The notes: generated by a model not told the origin, from the sequence alone. Shown: positions 43,219-51,159, counted from the stretch's first letter. The stretch: DNA of 64,000 bases from Actinomadura graeca (GCF_019175365.1 NZ_CP059572.1:5394001-5458000); one strand, 5' to 3'. A program made the numbers and translations.

Positions 43219-43632
43219 TCACACCGGCATACCGACGACGTCCGCCCAGACCCGCCGTCCGACCCGGATCGGCTCGCTACCCCACGCCTTGGAGACCGCT
43301 TCCACGATGAACAGCCCGCGCCCGGATATGACGTCCGAACCGCTCGCTTGATCGCTGACGGCCGGACGAGTCTGCGCCCCCATGTCGAGCACGCCCACTC
43401 GCACATGCCCGCATTGCACCTCTAGTTCGAGAACGAACTCACCGCCGTCCTCACCACTCGCCGTGTGCTCTACAGCGTTCGTGCACAACTCACTGACGAC
43501 CAGCTCAACCGTTCGCACCAGATCATCGGGAGCACGATCGACCACAAGCGCCCGAGCGAAAGCCCTGGCGTCGCCGATCGATTGAGGTTGGCCCGCGAAC
43601 AGACGAGACCAGCGCGTCACGTCGATCACCAC
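43219..43632 (-). CDS. RsbW-like serine kinase / ATP-binding protein
   Basis: A 137-residue HATPase_c_2 protein. VVSELCTNAVEHTASG is the N box and SGRGLFIVEAVS the G2-type loop. Such proteins are anti-sigma-factor kinases or regulatory ATPases and are often paired with XRE/DUF5753 regulators in actinomycetes, as here. Two GTG codons (43632 and 43629) begin it without a clear ribosome site. A TAGAC-type motif ends only a few bases upstream, so a leaderless transcript is possible. Confidence 0.85.
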   Translation of the reverse strand: MVIDVTRWSRLFAGQPQSIGDARAFARALVVDRAPDDLVRTVELVVSELCTNAVEHTASGEDGGEFVLELEVQCGHVRVGVLDMGAQTRPAVSDQASGSDVISGRGLFIVEAVSKAWGSEPIRVGRRVWADVVGMPV

Positions 43633-43634
43633 CC

Positions 43635-43699
43635 GCGTCTAGGGGGCTATACGCCCTGAGAGACACGCAGCGTACGGCAAGTCTAGGGGTCTATTCAAT
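43635..43699. promoter_or_regulatory. Two GTCTAGGGG-TAT motifs before the RsbW-like gene
   Basis: GCGTCTAGGGGGCTAT (43635-43650) and GTCTAGGGGTCTATTC (43681-43696) lie 46 bp apart in the 71-bp gap between the XRE gene and the RsbW-like gene. Orientation and spacing match the pair upstream of the transfer operon (44 bp). Confidence 0.6.
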
Positions 43700-43703
43700 A
43701 CGT

Positions 43704-44507
43704 TCAGTGAATAGAACTGAGAGCGTTCCGCAGATCACGCCCGGCCCGCTCGATCAGAACCCGGGCTTCATCACCGAACACGGCCGCCTGCTCGAACTCC
43801 TCGAAGATCGCCAGGTAGTCCCGCACCTCACCGGCGTCGGTCAAGGTCAACTCACGCGTGAACGTCTCCACATGGACAGCCGCCTGGTCGCATACGACGA
43901 ACCCATGCAGCGGTACCCGAGCACCGGCAAGCCCAGGCAGGATCCCCACCCGCACGTCCTCACGCGCCGACACCTCAAGCAAACGCGCGAACTGACCGGC
44001 AACGGAATCCCCCGACCCCGGCCAAGTCCGCAACGCACCCTCCGTCAGGACGACGATCACGCGCCGCCCCTCATCGTCCAGCACCGAGGACCACGCCGCA
44101 GCCTCGTCCTCCGATCCCAACCCCGCCGCCACGGCGAACTCACCCGTCCACAACAGCCGAGGCATCACCGACGCCGAGAACACCCGAAGCACACCCGCCC
44201 CCCTCGCCAGCTCCACACCGGCTCCGGGACGAAACGACACCCCAGCATCAACCCGACGAGCAGCCGTCCCCGCGTACGCTTCACGCACCACCGAGACCAA
44301 CCGCTCAACCTCGGCAGGGTCCAACTCCAACGCCCCGAACAGCCGCGCCACGACTTCCGGATCCGACACCCGCCGCCCTGTCTCCACCCGAGACACCGTC
44401 GGCTGAGGCACCCCAGCCCGCGCAGCCAGCCCCACCCCGGACAGCCCCGCCGCCCTCCGCAGGCGCCGCAACTCCCCACCGATCTCCCGCAACCGCTCCT
44501 CACCCAT
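43704..44507 (-). CDS. XRE-family regulator with DUF5753 domain
   Basis: A 267-residue protein. Residues 8-60 are an XRE helix-turn-helix (LRRLRRAAGLSGVGLAARAG, then QPTVSRVETGRRVSD). The remainder is the DUF5753 domain typical of actinomycete regulators that work with RsbW-like kinases. It may be the protein that binds the repeated GTCTAGGGG motifs in the element. ATG at 44507; GTG at 44525 would add six residues. Confidence 0.88.
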   Translation of the reverse strand: MGEERLREIGGELRRLRRAAGLSGVGLAARAGVPQPTVSRVETGRRVSDPEVVARLFGALELDPAEVERLVSVVREAYAGTAARRVDAGVSFRPGAGVELARGAGVLRVFSASVMPRLLWTGEFAVAAGLGSEDEAAAWSSVLDDEGRRVIVVLTEGALRTWPGSGDSVAGQFARLLEVSAREDVRVGILPGLAGARVPLHGFVVCDQAAVHVETFTRELTLTDAGEVRDYLAIFEEFEQAAVFGDEARVLIERAGRDLRNALSSIH

Positions 44508-44634
44508 AACCGAGCGTTCTACCACCCGCGAAGACCACCCACAGCCACACGCTCCAACACCAGCACGCCGTAGGACCCCAGCGCCGGATGAGCAATTTCT
44601 TCACGTCTTTAAAGGCGCCCGCTACGCGGCCGCC

Positions 44635-44696
44635 GGCCGGTCGTCTGGGGCGGGCATGCGGCCTCTCCGGGCCGGTCCCGCCCCAGACGACCGGCC
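44635..44696. terminator. 20-bp perfect inverted repeat after the NB-ARC gene
   Basis: GGCCGGTCGTCTGGGGCGGG (44635-44654) pairs perfectly with 44677-44696 around a 22-base loop. It lies 17 bases beyond the NB-ARC/TPR stop and insulates it from the XRE gene. The length is unusual for a simple terminator. Confidence 0.65.
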
Positions 44697-44712
44697 TCGT
44701 TCCAGATTGAGA

Positions 44713-47604
44713 TCACTCAAACCACTCAGGGAGTCCCTCACCCGTAAGCTGGCGCCAGACCGCAGTCACCGCGCTGGCGTCCTGCGCATGCGCTCGCTGG
44801 AGATATGCGACACAGGCACCTACGAGTTCCGTTAGATCACGCTCTAAAGAAACCGCAAGTCCCTCAACAAGGAACCGCGTTCCTTCCTCGACTCGATCGA
44901 GATCAACCAATACCCCACCCAGCACAACGAGGCTTCTGGCCAGATCGGGCAGGAAGGCATCAGGCCGCGCCTCGGCCAGCGCCCGGTACACCCCCACCGC
45001 CTCGATGATCGCCTCCAGCGCCTCCTCCCGCCGCCCCAGATCCGACAGGCGGTTGGACTGATTGTTCAGCGACCCGGCCAGGCCGGGCAGGAAGGCATCA
45101 GGCCGCGCCTCGGCCAGCGCCCGGTACACCCCCACCGCCTCGATGATCGCCTCCAGCGCCTCCTCCCGCCGCCCCAGACCCGACAGGCACCCGGACTGGG
45201 TGTTCAGCGACATGGCCAGGTCGGGAAGGAAGGCATCAGGCCGCGCCTCGGCCAGCGCCCGGTACACCTCCACCGCCTCGGTGATGGTTTCCAGCGCCTC
45301 CTCCCGCCGCCCCAGATCCGACAGGCACCCGGACTGGTTGTTCAGCGCCGTGGCCAGGTCGGGCAGGAAGGCATCAGGCCGCGCCTCGGCCAGCGTCCGG
45401 CGAATCTCCACCGCCTCGGTGATGGCCTCCAGCGCCTCCTCCCGCCGCCCCAGATCCGACAGGTGGTTGGACTGGTTGTTCAGCGCCGTGGCCAGGTTGG
45501 GCAGGAAGGCATCGGGCCGGGCCTCGGCCAGCGTCCGGCGAATCTCCACCGCCTCGGTGATGGCCTCCAGCGCCTCCTCCCGCCGCCCCAGATCCGACAG
45601 GCGGTTGGACTGGTTGTTCAGCGACATGGCCAGGTTGGGCAGGAAGGCATCGGGCCGGGCCTCGGCCAGCGTCCGGCGAATCTCCACCGCCTCGATGATC
45701 GCCTCCAGCCCCTCCTCCCGCCGCCCCAGATCCGACAGGTGGTTGGACTGGTTGTTCAGCGTCGCGGCCAGGTCGGGAAGGAAGGCATCAGGCCGCGCCT
45801 CGGCCAGCGCCCGGTACACCCCCACCGCCTCGATGATCGCCTCCAGCGCCTCCTCCCGCCGCCCCAGACCCGACAGGTGGTTGGACTGGTTGTTCAGCGC
45901 CGCGGCCAGGTCGGGCAGGAAGGCATCGGGCCGCGCCTCGGCCAGCGTCCGGCGAATCTCCACCGCCTCGGTGACGGCCTCCAGCGCCTCCTCCCGCCGC
46001 CCCAGATCCGACAGGCGGTTGGACTGGTTGTTCAGCGACATGGCCAGGTCGGGCAGGAAGGCATCGGGCCGCGCCTCGGCCAGCGTCCGGTACACCTCCA
46101 CCGCCTCGGTGATGGCCTCCAGCGCCTCCTCCCGCCGCCCCAGATCCGACAGGCACCCGGACTGGTTGTTCAGCGACGTGGCCAGGTCGGGCAGGAAGGC
46201 ATCGGGCCGGGCCTCGGCCAGCGTCCGGTAGACCTCCACCGCCTCGGTGACCGCCTCCAGCGCCTCCTCCCGCCGCCCCACCTGCCCCAGAACAACCGCG
46301 AGCTGCCCGCTCCAACGAGCGATATCCGCAGGATCGGCATCAGCAGGCAAGAGCTCCCGCACCCGGCGAGTGGCCACCGCATCAGCAGCAGCCAGCGCCA
46401 CCGTGGGAAAAGGAATCCGCCGGGCGATGTGTTCAAGATCCTCCACCCCGGCCGGGACATCCTCCAGCACACCGGCCAGCAGATCACCCAGCCGGGTACC
46501 GGTCTGAACAGCCACCACGATCGCCGCATCCGCCAACCCCATCAGGTCACACCGCAACACCTGCTCCAGCAGCACAGCAGCACGATCATGATGAGCACAG
46601 GCACGCGTCAGCACCGTCAACGCCCGAACCGCCCCCGGCAACTCCACACCCGTGAAACACGCCCGCCGCAACAACTCATGCTCACCAAGCTGGTTAGCGG
46701 CATGCCGCTCAGCCACCAGGTCCGGCCGCAGCACCTCCACCCACCCGCCAGCCCCCGGATACAGCTGCCGCAGCCACCGCGCCAGCGCCCCCACCCGCTC
46801 CTCATCCGCCCCCGCGACATCCGGAACCCGCCGGATCACCTCCCGGACCGCAGCCTCCCCGCCCTCCTCAGCACCCAGCAGCACCACCGCCGCCACCACC
46901 TGCTCCAGTACCGCCAGCCCAACCCCCAGCCCTACCCGCCGGGCCGTCTTCTCCCACAACCGCCGCTCATGCCCCAGCAACCGGTCCAGCACCCCCAGAT
47001 CCGCCGCCGCCCGCCCCCCGCTACCGCCCCGCTCGGCATCCAGCACCGCCACCAACGCCGCCGCATGCAACACCAGCACCGGCAACCGCACCCCCCCATC
47101 CACCTCAAACCCCACCCGCGGCACCGGCCGCCCCAGCGCCGCCGCATAAAACGGCAACGCCCCCTCGATCACCTCAACATCACCCCGCCGATCATCCAGT
47201 GCCGCCGCCAGCTCCAGCACCCGCGCCCGCGCCACCAACGCCCGCACCACATCCGGCTCAGCACCCAGCTTCGCCCACCACTCCCCGGCCTGCCGGGCCA
47301 GCAGCAGCACCCGTAACCCCCCAGCGTCCCCGGCCGCCTCACGCGCCGCCACCCCGGCCAGCATCGCCGCCAGCCCCGAACGGGTCTCGGCATAATCGAC
47401 CAGCAGCAACACCCGCCGCCTCACCCGGCCGGCCGCCTCCACCGCCGCAACCTCACCCCCCACCCCCACCAGCTCCCACTCCCACCCCTCAAGCGCCAGA
47501 CCCTTCGCCAACTCCCGCCCCAGCCGCGTCTTGCCCACCCCACCCCGACCCGTCACCAGCCACACCGGACACGCCCCCTCATCAGCACACCACTCCCGCA
47601 ACAA
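44713..47604 (-). CDS. NB-ARC (STAND) ATPase with TPR-like repeats, main fragment
   Basis: A 963-residue frame. The P-loop is VTGRGGVGKTRL near the start and a Walker B-like RRVLLLVDYAET follows. Residues about 100-420 are helical linker and winged-helix-like regions. Residues about 440-900 are ten 46-residue repeats of the form LGRREEALEAITEAVE, then LAEARPDAFLPDLA, then LNNQSNRLSD (TPR_10-like). A degenerate eleventh unit ends the protein. STAND ATPases of this kind oligomerise on sensing a ligand; many work in phage defence or signalling. The natural N-terminus is in another frame (47553-47960). TTG at 47604, after a GGAGGAGAGG run, could allow re-initiation. Confidence 0.85.
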   Translation of the reverse strand: MLREWCADEGACPVWLVTGRGGVGKTRLGRELAKGLALEGWEWELVGVGGEVAAVEAAGRVRRRVLLLVDYAETRSGLAAMLAGVAAREAAGDAGGLRVLLLARQAGEWWAKLGAEPDVVRALVARARVLELAAALDDRRGDVEVIEGALPFYAAALGRPVPRVGFEVDGGVRLPVLVLHAAALVAVLDAERGGSGGRAAADLGVLDRLLGHERRLWEKTARRVGLGVGLAVLEQVVAAVVLLGAEEGGEAAVREVIRRVPDVAGADEERVGALARWLRQLYPGAGGWVEVLRPDLVAERHAANQLGEHELLRRACFTGVELPGAVRALTVLTRACAHHDRAAVLLEQVLRCDLMGLADAAIVVAVQTGTRLGDLLAGVLEDVPAGVEDLEHIARRIPFPTVALAAADAVATRRVRELLPADADPADIARWSGQLAVVLGQVGRREEALEAVTEAVEVYRTLAEARPDAFLPDLATSLNNQSGCLSDLGRREEALEAITEAVEVYRTLAEARPDAFLPDLAMSLNNQSNRLSDLGRREEALEAVTEAVEIRRTLAEARPDAFLPDLAAALNNQSNHLSGLGRREEALEAIIEAVGVYRALAEARPDAFLPDLAATLNNQSNHLSDLGRREEGLEAIIEAVEIRRTLAEARPDAFLPNLAMSLNNQSNRLSDLGRREEALEAITEAVEIRRTLAEARPDAFLPNLATALNNQSNHLSDLGRREEALEAITEAVEIRRTLAEARPDAFLPDLATALNNQSGCLSDLGRREEALETITEAVEVYRALAEARPDAFLPDLAMSLNTQSGCLSGLGRREEALEAIIEAVGVYRALAEARPDAFLPGLAGSLNNQSNRLSDLGRREEALEAIIEAVGVYRALAEARPDAFLPDLARSLVVLGGVLVDLDRVEEGTRFLVEGLAVSLERDLTELVGACVAYLQRAHAQDASAVTAVWRQLTGEGLPEWFE
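44902..46281 (-). repeat. Ten tandem 138-bp repeats encoding TPR-like units
   Basis: Ten units of 138 bp (46 codons) run from 46281 down to 44902. They are nearly identical in sequence, with differences in a few codons (Val-Tyr versus Ile-Arg, Asn-Arg versus Gly-Cys). Such similarity means recent expansion and easy change of copy number. The opposite strand of the array also reads open, which is a by-product. Confidence 0.92.
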
Positions 47605-47960
47605 CTCCAGTTCCTCTCCTCCCGGCCGACGAAATCCACCACCGCACGCTCAGGCCGCAGCAACCCCGCCACACTCTGATCAGCCGCCGCCCTCTCACCC
47701 GTCGCCGCCAAAGCAGCCCGCCGCGCCCCCGGCTCCGCCACCTCCGCCCGCCGAACCTCGACGGACCTACGGCGGACAGCGATCAAGTCAGTGACGTACG
47801 TGCCCGCCGCCCCGGCAGCGACCGCCGCCAGCACACCCAGCAGCGCCTGCACCACCACCGGCCACGACTTGGGCAACAGCGGCACCACCCCCGCCACCAC
47901 CCCACACACCACCAGCAGCAGCCAAAGCCAGAACACCCGCCCACGACCCCCACGACTCAT
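47553..47960 (-). pseudogene. N-terminal membrane-anchor fragment of the NB-ARC protein (frameshifted)
   Basis: A frame from ATG 47960 encodes two transmembrane helices (FWLWLLLVVCGVVAGVV and ALLGVLAAVAAGAAGTYVT), a charged stretch and then DFVGREE, the standard lead-in to an NB-ARC domain. The frame then changes: the DNA reads GGGAGGAGAGGAACTGG, where GGGAGGAGGAACTGG would continue FVGREEELELLREW into the P-loop frame. An extra AG at about 47613-47618 explains the shift. With that removed, the gene would be one 1,081-residue membrane-anchored NB-ARC/TPR protein spanning 44713-47960. Sequencing error, true mutation or phase variation are all possible. Confidence 0.75.
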
Positions 47961-48235
47961 GACCCCAGCATCACCGGCAACCAAGAGCAGCGCACCGAAA
48001 CCACACCAACACAACCGGCGATGGCCTAACACGGCCGGACCACGGCCATCGGACAATCAGACACCGCACACACGAACGCACCACCCAGGCGTGCACGATC
48101 CCGACAAAGCGACGAAGACACAGCAACGCCCATAGCCCGCAGCGAAGAAGTGACGCGGAGACGGCCAGGCAGACTCAGCGAGCCCGAACCAAAGGGCCTC
48201 GCGGCCCCCTGGACCCCCGCGAGCCGGAGCACTCA

Positions 48236-48280
48236 TTCGCGCGAAACCGCCTGTCACACCTTGCTCGCCGTTCGCGCGAA
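48236..48280. repeat. Two identical TTCGCGCGAA palindromes near attR
   Basis: The 10-bp palindrome occurs at 48236-48245 and 48271-48280, flanked by CCGGAGCACTC on one side and GAGCACTCCGG on the other. They lie 130-175 bases inside the right end of the element, where integrase or excisionase arm sites are expected. No gene was found in 47961-48411. Confidence 0.45.
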
Positions 48281-48411
48281 CGAGCACTCCGGACCAGTAA
48301 CGGCGGGTTGTCGGAGTATCAGACACATACGGCGAAACACCGGCTTGCCGAATGCCTGCCGACATTCGTTAGCGAAGGAGAGAAACAGCAGATTAGGACG
48401 GTTTGGCGGTG

Positions 48412-48470
48412 GGACTGTAAATCCGTCGGCTTAGCCTACGCAGGTTCGAACCCTGCACCCGCCACACCAC
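48412..48470. repeat. attR: 59-bp attachment repeat (tRNA-Tyr 3' half)
   Basis: An exact copy of 34257-34315. It lacks the 5' half of the tRNA and so is not a functional tRNA gene. It marks the right boundary of the element. Confidence 0.92.
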
Positions 48471-48475
48471 CCAGA

Positions 48476-48512
48476 ACGGCCCCTGACCAGCTACAACGCT
48501 GCCAGGGGCTGT
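48476..48512. terminator. Hairpin following attR
   Basis: ACGGCCCCTG (48476-48485) pairs with CAGGGGCTGT (48503-48512) with one G-T pair. It corresponds in position and sequence to the terminator of tRNA-Tyr and is probably the original chromosomal terminator of that gene. Confidence 0.55.
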
Positions 48513-49169
48513 TCGAGTTGCTTCCCGGTAAGTCCGGCTCCTACCGGTGATCCCCGGGCGTTCGCAGGACGGTCACGAGACAGGCTTTGCAGCCCTTGCC
48601 TCCCTAGCCGTCGTCCTTGAGAGCGTTGTCAATGCGACCGTCGACGCCGTGCCCAGCGCGGCGGGCGACCTCAGGCGCCGGAACGCTGGCGTTGAGGGGT
48701 TGCGCGACGCCGCTGCGGCTGACGTCGTACGACCGTCCGGCCAGGGGAGAGGCCACCTTTGTGGGGGTGAGCACCGTGGCGCGGGCGAACTACAAGACCT
48801 GCCCGTATACGCCCTCGGAGAGCGGCCCACCGCGCCCACTGGAGAACAGCCGTCCGTCCGGCGCCGTTCCATGCTCAGCTAGGGAACCCCGCAGAGGCGA
48901 GCCGTACGCGTGTCCTGCTGTGGGGGCTGACGCTGGAGCGACGTGGCTGCTTCGAGATCGCCCGTGCGCTTCGGGGAAGACGACGACCACGACGCCGACG
49001 AGAGCCGCGGAGGACGAAGGTCGGTGCCGAGTCCCGTCACGGCGGGACGGCGGTCCTGCTGGGTGTGAAGAGGCTCCGTCTCTTTGATCAGTGTGCCCTA
49101 GGCATTGTGGAGCATTGAAGCGGCTGTGGGGCGGGTTCCAGTCGTGGAGTCCATCCCGTCAGGCGTTCT
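48513..49169. other. Gene-free stretch beyond the element
   Basis: About 650 bases between attR and the sugar kinase. Several open frames exist on both strands, but none has a ribosome site or a recognisable motif. It may hold remnants of older insertions at this tRNA. Confidence 0.45.
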
Positions 49170-50135
49170 TTAGGTGCTTAGGAGTTGGTGGGCTTCTGGG
49201 GGGAGGTCTGAGGGGTGGGCTGCGCTTGGGCCGGTTGTGGTGCAGGCCAGGGCGCCTACGTGTGTTGCGAGGGTGGCTGCCTTTAGGGCGTCGTCGAGGG
49301 TGAGTTTGTGTAGGCGGCCGCCTAGGTGATCGTGGCGCCATAGCCAGTGCAGCAGGCCCGCGGCGAAGGAGTCACCTGCGCCGACTGTGTCTACGACGTC
49401 TACGGAGACGCCGGGGACGGTTGCGGTTTCGCCGTTCAGGGATATGGAGGCGCCGTTCTTGCCTCTGGTTGTCACTATCAGGCTTACCCCTAGCGAGTGC
49501 CAGCGCTCGAAGACTGTTTTCTCTGGGGTGTCTGGCGCTATGTGTGCGAGGTCTTCGTCGCTGAGGCGGATGATGTCCGCTAGTTGGCACCAGCGGTCTA
49601 TTCGGTGTTGGTACTCGTCGATGGGGACGAGGGTCGGGCGGACGTTGGGGTCGATCGAGATCGTGACGTTCGGGCGCAGGGACGCGGCGAGGTCCTCGAT
49701 GAGGGGGCCGCCTGGCCTCATGGCTAGGCCGAGGGATCCTGTGTGCAGGCAGCAGACGTCGTTGGTAGGGATCGCCGCGAGTTCCTTCTGTGTCCAGAGC
49801 CAGTCGGCGGTGCCTTCGGTGTAGAAGCCGTAGGTCGGCTGACCGTCGGGGGTCAGGGATGAGATGGCCAGAGAGACGGGGTCTTGGACTTGGACGCTTG
49901 CGCTCAGGTCGAGATTTGATTCCTGGAGTCGGCGGTAGAGCAGTGCGCCCAGGGGGCCTTGGCCGAGTCTTCCTCCGAAGCGGGTTGGGGTTCCCAGGCT
50001 GGAGAGGGTGGCCGCGGTGTTCGCCGGGCCTCCGCCGGCGATGACGGTCATGACCGTCTTGTCGCCGGACGATCTGTCATCCGAGATGACCGCGTCGGCG
50101 ACGCTCTCGCCTATGACCAGTACTTTCGCCTGCAT
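49170..50135 (-). CDS. PfkB-family carbohydrate kinase (fructokinase-like)
   Basis: A 321-residue ribokinase-fold enzyme. The first signature, GGGPANTAATLSSLG, binds sugar; the second, DTVGAGDSFAAGLL, holds the anion hole and catalytic Asp. It should phosphorylate a sugar or sugar-like compound with ATP; fructose is the common substrate in this subgroup. The ATG at 50135 has AAGGAG six bases upstream. It follows the LacI-type regulator by 19 bases on the same strand, so the pair forms an operon. Confidence 0.88.
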   Translation of the reverse strand: MQAKVLVIGESVADAVISDDRSSGDKTVMTVIAGGGPANTAATLSSLGTPTRFGGRLGQGPLGALLYRRLQESNLDLSASVQVQDPVSLAISSLTPDGQPTYGFYTEGTADWLWTQKELAAIPTNDVCCLHTGSLGLAMRPGGPLIEDLAASLRPNVTISIDPNVRPTLVPIDEYQHRIDRWCQLADIIRLSDEDLAHIAPDTPEKTVFERWHSLGVSLIVTTRGKNGASISLNGETATVPGVSVDVVDTVGAGDSFAAGLLHWLWRHDHLGGRLHKLTLDDALKAATLATHVGALACTTTGPSAAHPSDLPPEAHQLLST

Positions 50136-50154
50136 CGACGGCTCCTTATCCGGG

Positions 50155-51159
50155 TCAGTTCGATGTGCAGCCACAGGACTCTCGCAGCATGAATTCGGGG
50201 GGTAGGCAGATCCGGCGCGTGGGCTTGTTCTGGTCTCTTATTCGGGTCAGGAGGAGCCGTACGCACTCGTTCGCGATTCCGGGGATCGGCTGAGCCATCG
50301 TTGTGAGACGGGGGTGGAACAGGTCGGCCCACTCGAAGTCGTCGTAGCAGACGACCGCGAGGTCGCGGGGTACTTCCACGCCGAGAGAGCGTAGTGCGCG
50401 GAACGTGCCGATCGTCATGTGGTTGTTGCCCACGACCAAAGCGGTGGGACTGTTCTTCCGGGTCAGGAGGTCGCGGACGGCTCGCTCGGCGCCTTCGGCG
50501 TTCGAGTATCCGATCGCCACCAGTTCGGGGTCGGCGGGGATGCCGCTGCGTTCGAGCCCCTGGTAATAGCCTTGCAGGCGTTCTTCTGTGGTACGTACGC
50601 CTGGAACACCGGAGATCATCCCGATCGCCTTGTGGCCGTGTCCGGAGATGTGTTCGACCAGGTGGGCCGTCGCTTCTATGTTCTCGGTGCCGACCTGGTC
50701 GAAGTCGTCCGGAGAGAAGCGGTCGACGAGGACGGTCGGGACGTCCAAATCCTGGAGGTAGCTCAGCGCGCGGTTGTCCTGGTCGGTGGTGGGGGCCAGG
50801 AGGAGCCCGTCGACGCGGCGCTGGTGGAGGGCCTGGACCACTTCGAGTTCGAGGTCCGGGTCTTCGTGTGTTTCCGTGAGCAGGAGGGTGTAGCCCGCTT
50901 CACGTAGGTTGGTCTCGATCTGGGTGACGATGTTCGCGAAGTAGAAGTTCGAGATCGCGGAGATGGCGATGCCGATCGAATTGGTGCTCGCGGTCGCCAG
51001 TGATCGGGCCAGTGTGTTGTGGGAATAGCCGGTCTGCCTGATTGCCTGTAAAACGCGATCGCGAGTCGCGTCGGCGACGAATCTGGTTCCGTTGATCACG
51101 TGGGAGACGGTCGATATGGAAACGCCGGCCTTGCGGGCGACATCGGCCATCGTGGCCAC
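50155..51159 (-). CDS. LacI-family sugar-responsive repressor
   Basis: A 334-residue repressor. The DNA-binding part is MADVARKAGVSISTVSHVIN with the hinge helix RSLATASTNSIG. The rest is a periplasmic-binding-protein fold that binds the inducer. GTG at 51159 is six bases after AGGAGG; a GTG at 51162 and an ATG at 51150 are alternatives. Two adjacent operators lie about 40 bases upstream, so it represses itself and the downstream kinase. Confidence 0.9.
   Translation of the reverse strand: MATMADVARKAGVSISTVSHVINGTRFVADATRDRVLQAIRQTGYSHNTLARSLATASTNSIGIAISAISNFYFANIVTQIETNLREAGYTLLLTETHEDPDLELEVVQALHQRRVDGLLLAPTTDQDNRALSYLQDLDVPTVLVDRFSPDDFDQVGTENIEATAHLVEHISGHGHKAIGMISGVPGVRTTEERLQGYYQGLERSGIPADPELVAIGYSNAEGAERAVRDLLTRKNSPTALVVGNNHMTIGTFRALRSLGVEVPRDLAVVCYDDFEWADLFHPRLTTMAQPIPGIANECVRLLLTRIRDQNKPTRRICLPPEFMLRESCGCTSN

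Larger units (their letters stand above)
34257..48470. mobile_element. AICE-like integrative element in tRNA-Tyr
   Basis: A 14.2 kb element bounded by 59-bp direct repeats, one inside an intact tRNA-Tyr gene. In order from the left it has integrase, excisionase, replication initiator, small transfer proteins, a DUF2637/SpdA-like membrane protein and an FtsK/TraSA-like translocase. This is the pSAM2-type plan of actinomycete integrative and conjugative elements. It then carries a PP2C-like protein, an HTH protein, an RsbW-like kinase, an XRE/DUF5753 regulator and an NB-ARC/TPR protein. Every gene is on the minus strand. All core functions look intact, so mobility is plausible; the NB-ARC cargo is frameshifted. 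Confidence 0.92.

Noticed and set aside
45062..46231. A 389-codon plus-strand open frame with a perfect repeat
   Set aside because: It is the complement of the ten TPR-encoding repeats; its repeat structure is inherited from the real gene.
44902..46281. Regular repeats considered as a CRISPR array
   Set aside because: The units are 138 bp, contiguous without spacers, and encode TPR-like repeats in frame.
47553..47640. Programmed ribosomal frameshift in the NB-ARC gene
   Set aside because: No X-XXY-YYZ slippery heptamer or downstream structure is evident; a 2-nt insertion explains the change more simply. It is kept only as an open possibility.
48412..48470. A second tRNA-Tyr gene
   Set aside because: Only the 3' half is present; the acceptor 5' strand and D arm are missing. 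It is the attR repeat.
48547..48882. Open frames between attR and the sugar kinase
   Set aside because: Overlapping frames on both strands, none with a ribosome site or recognisable domain.
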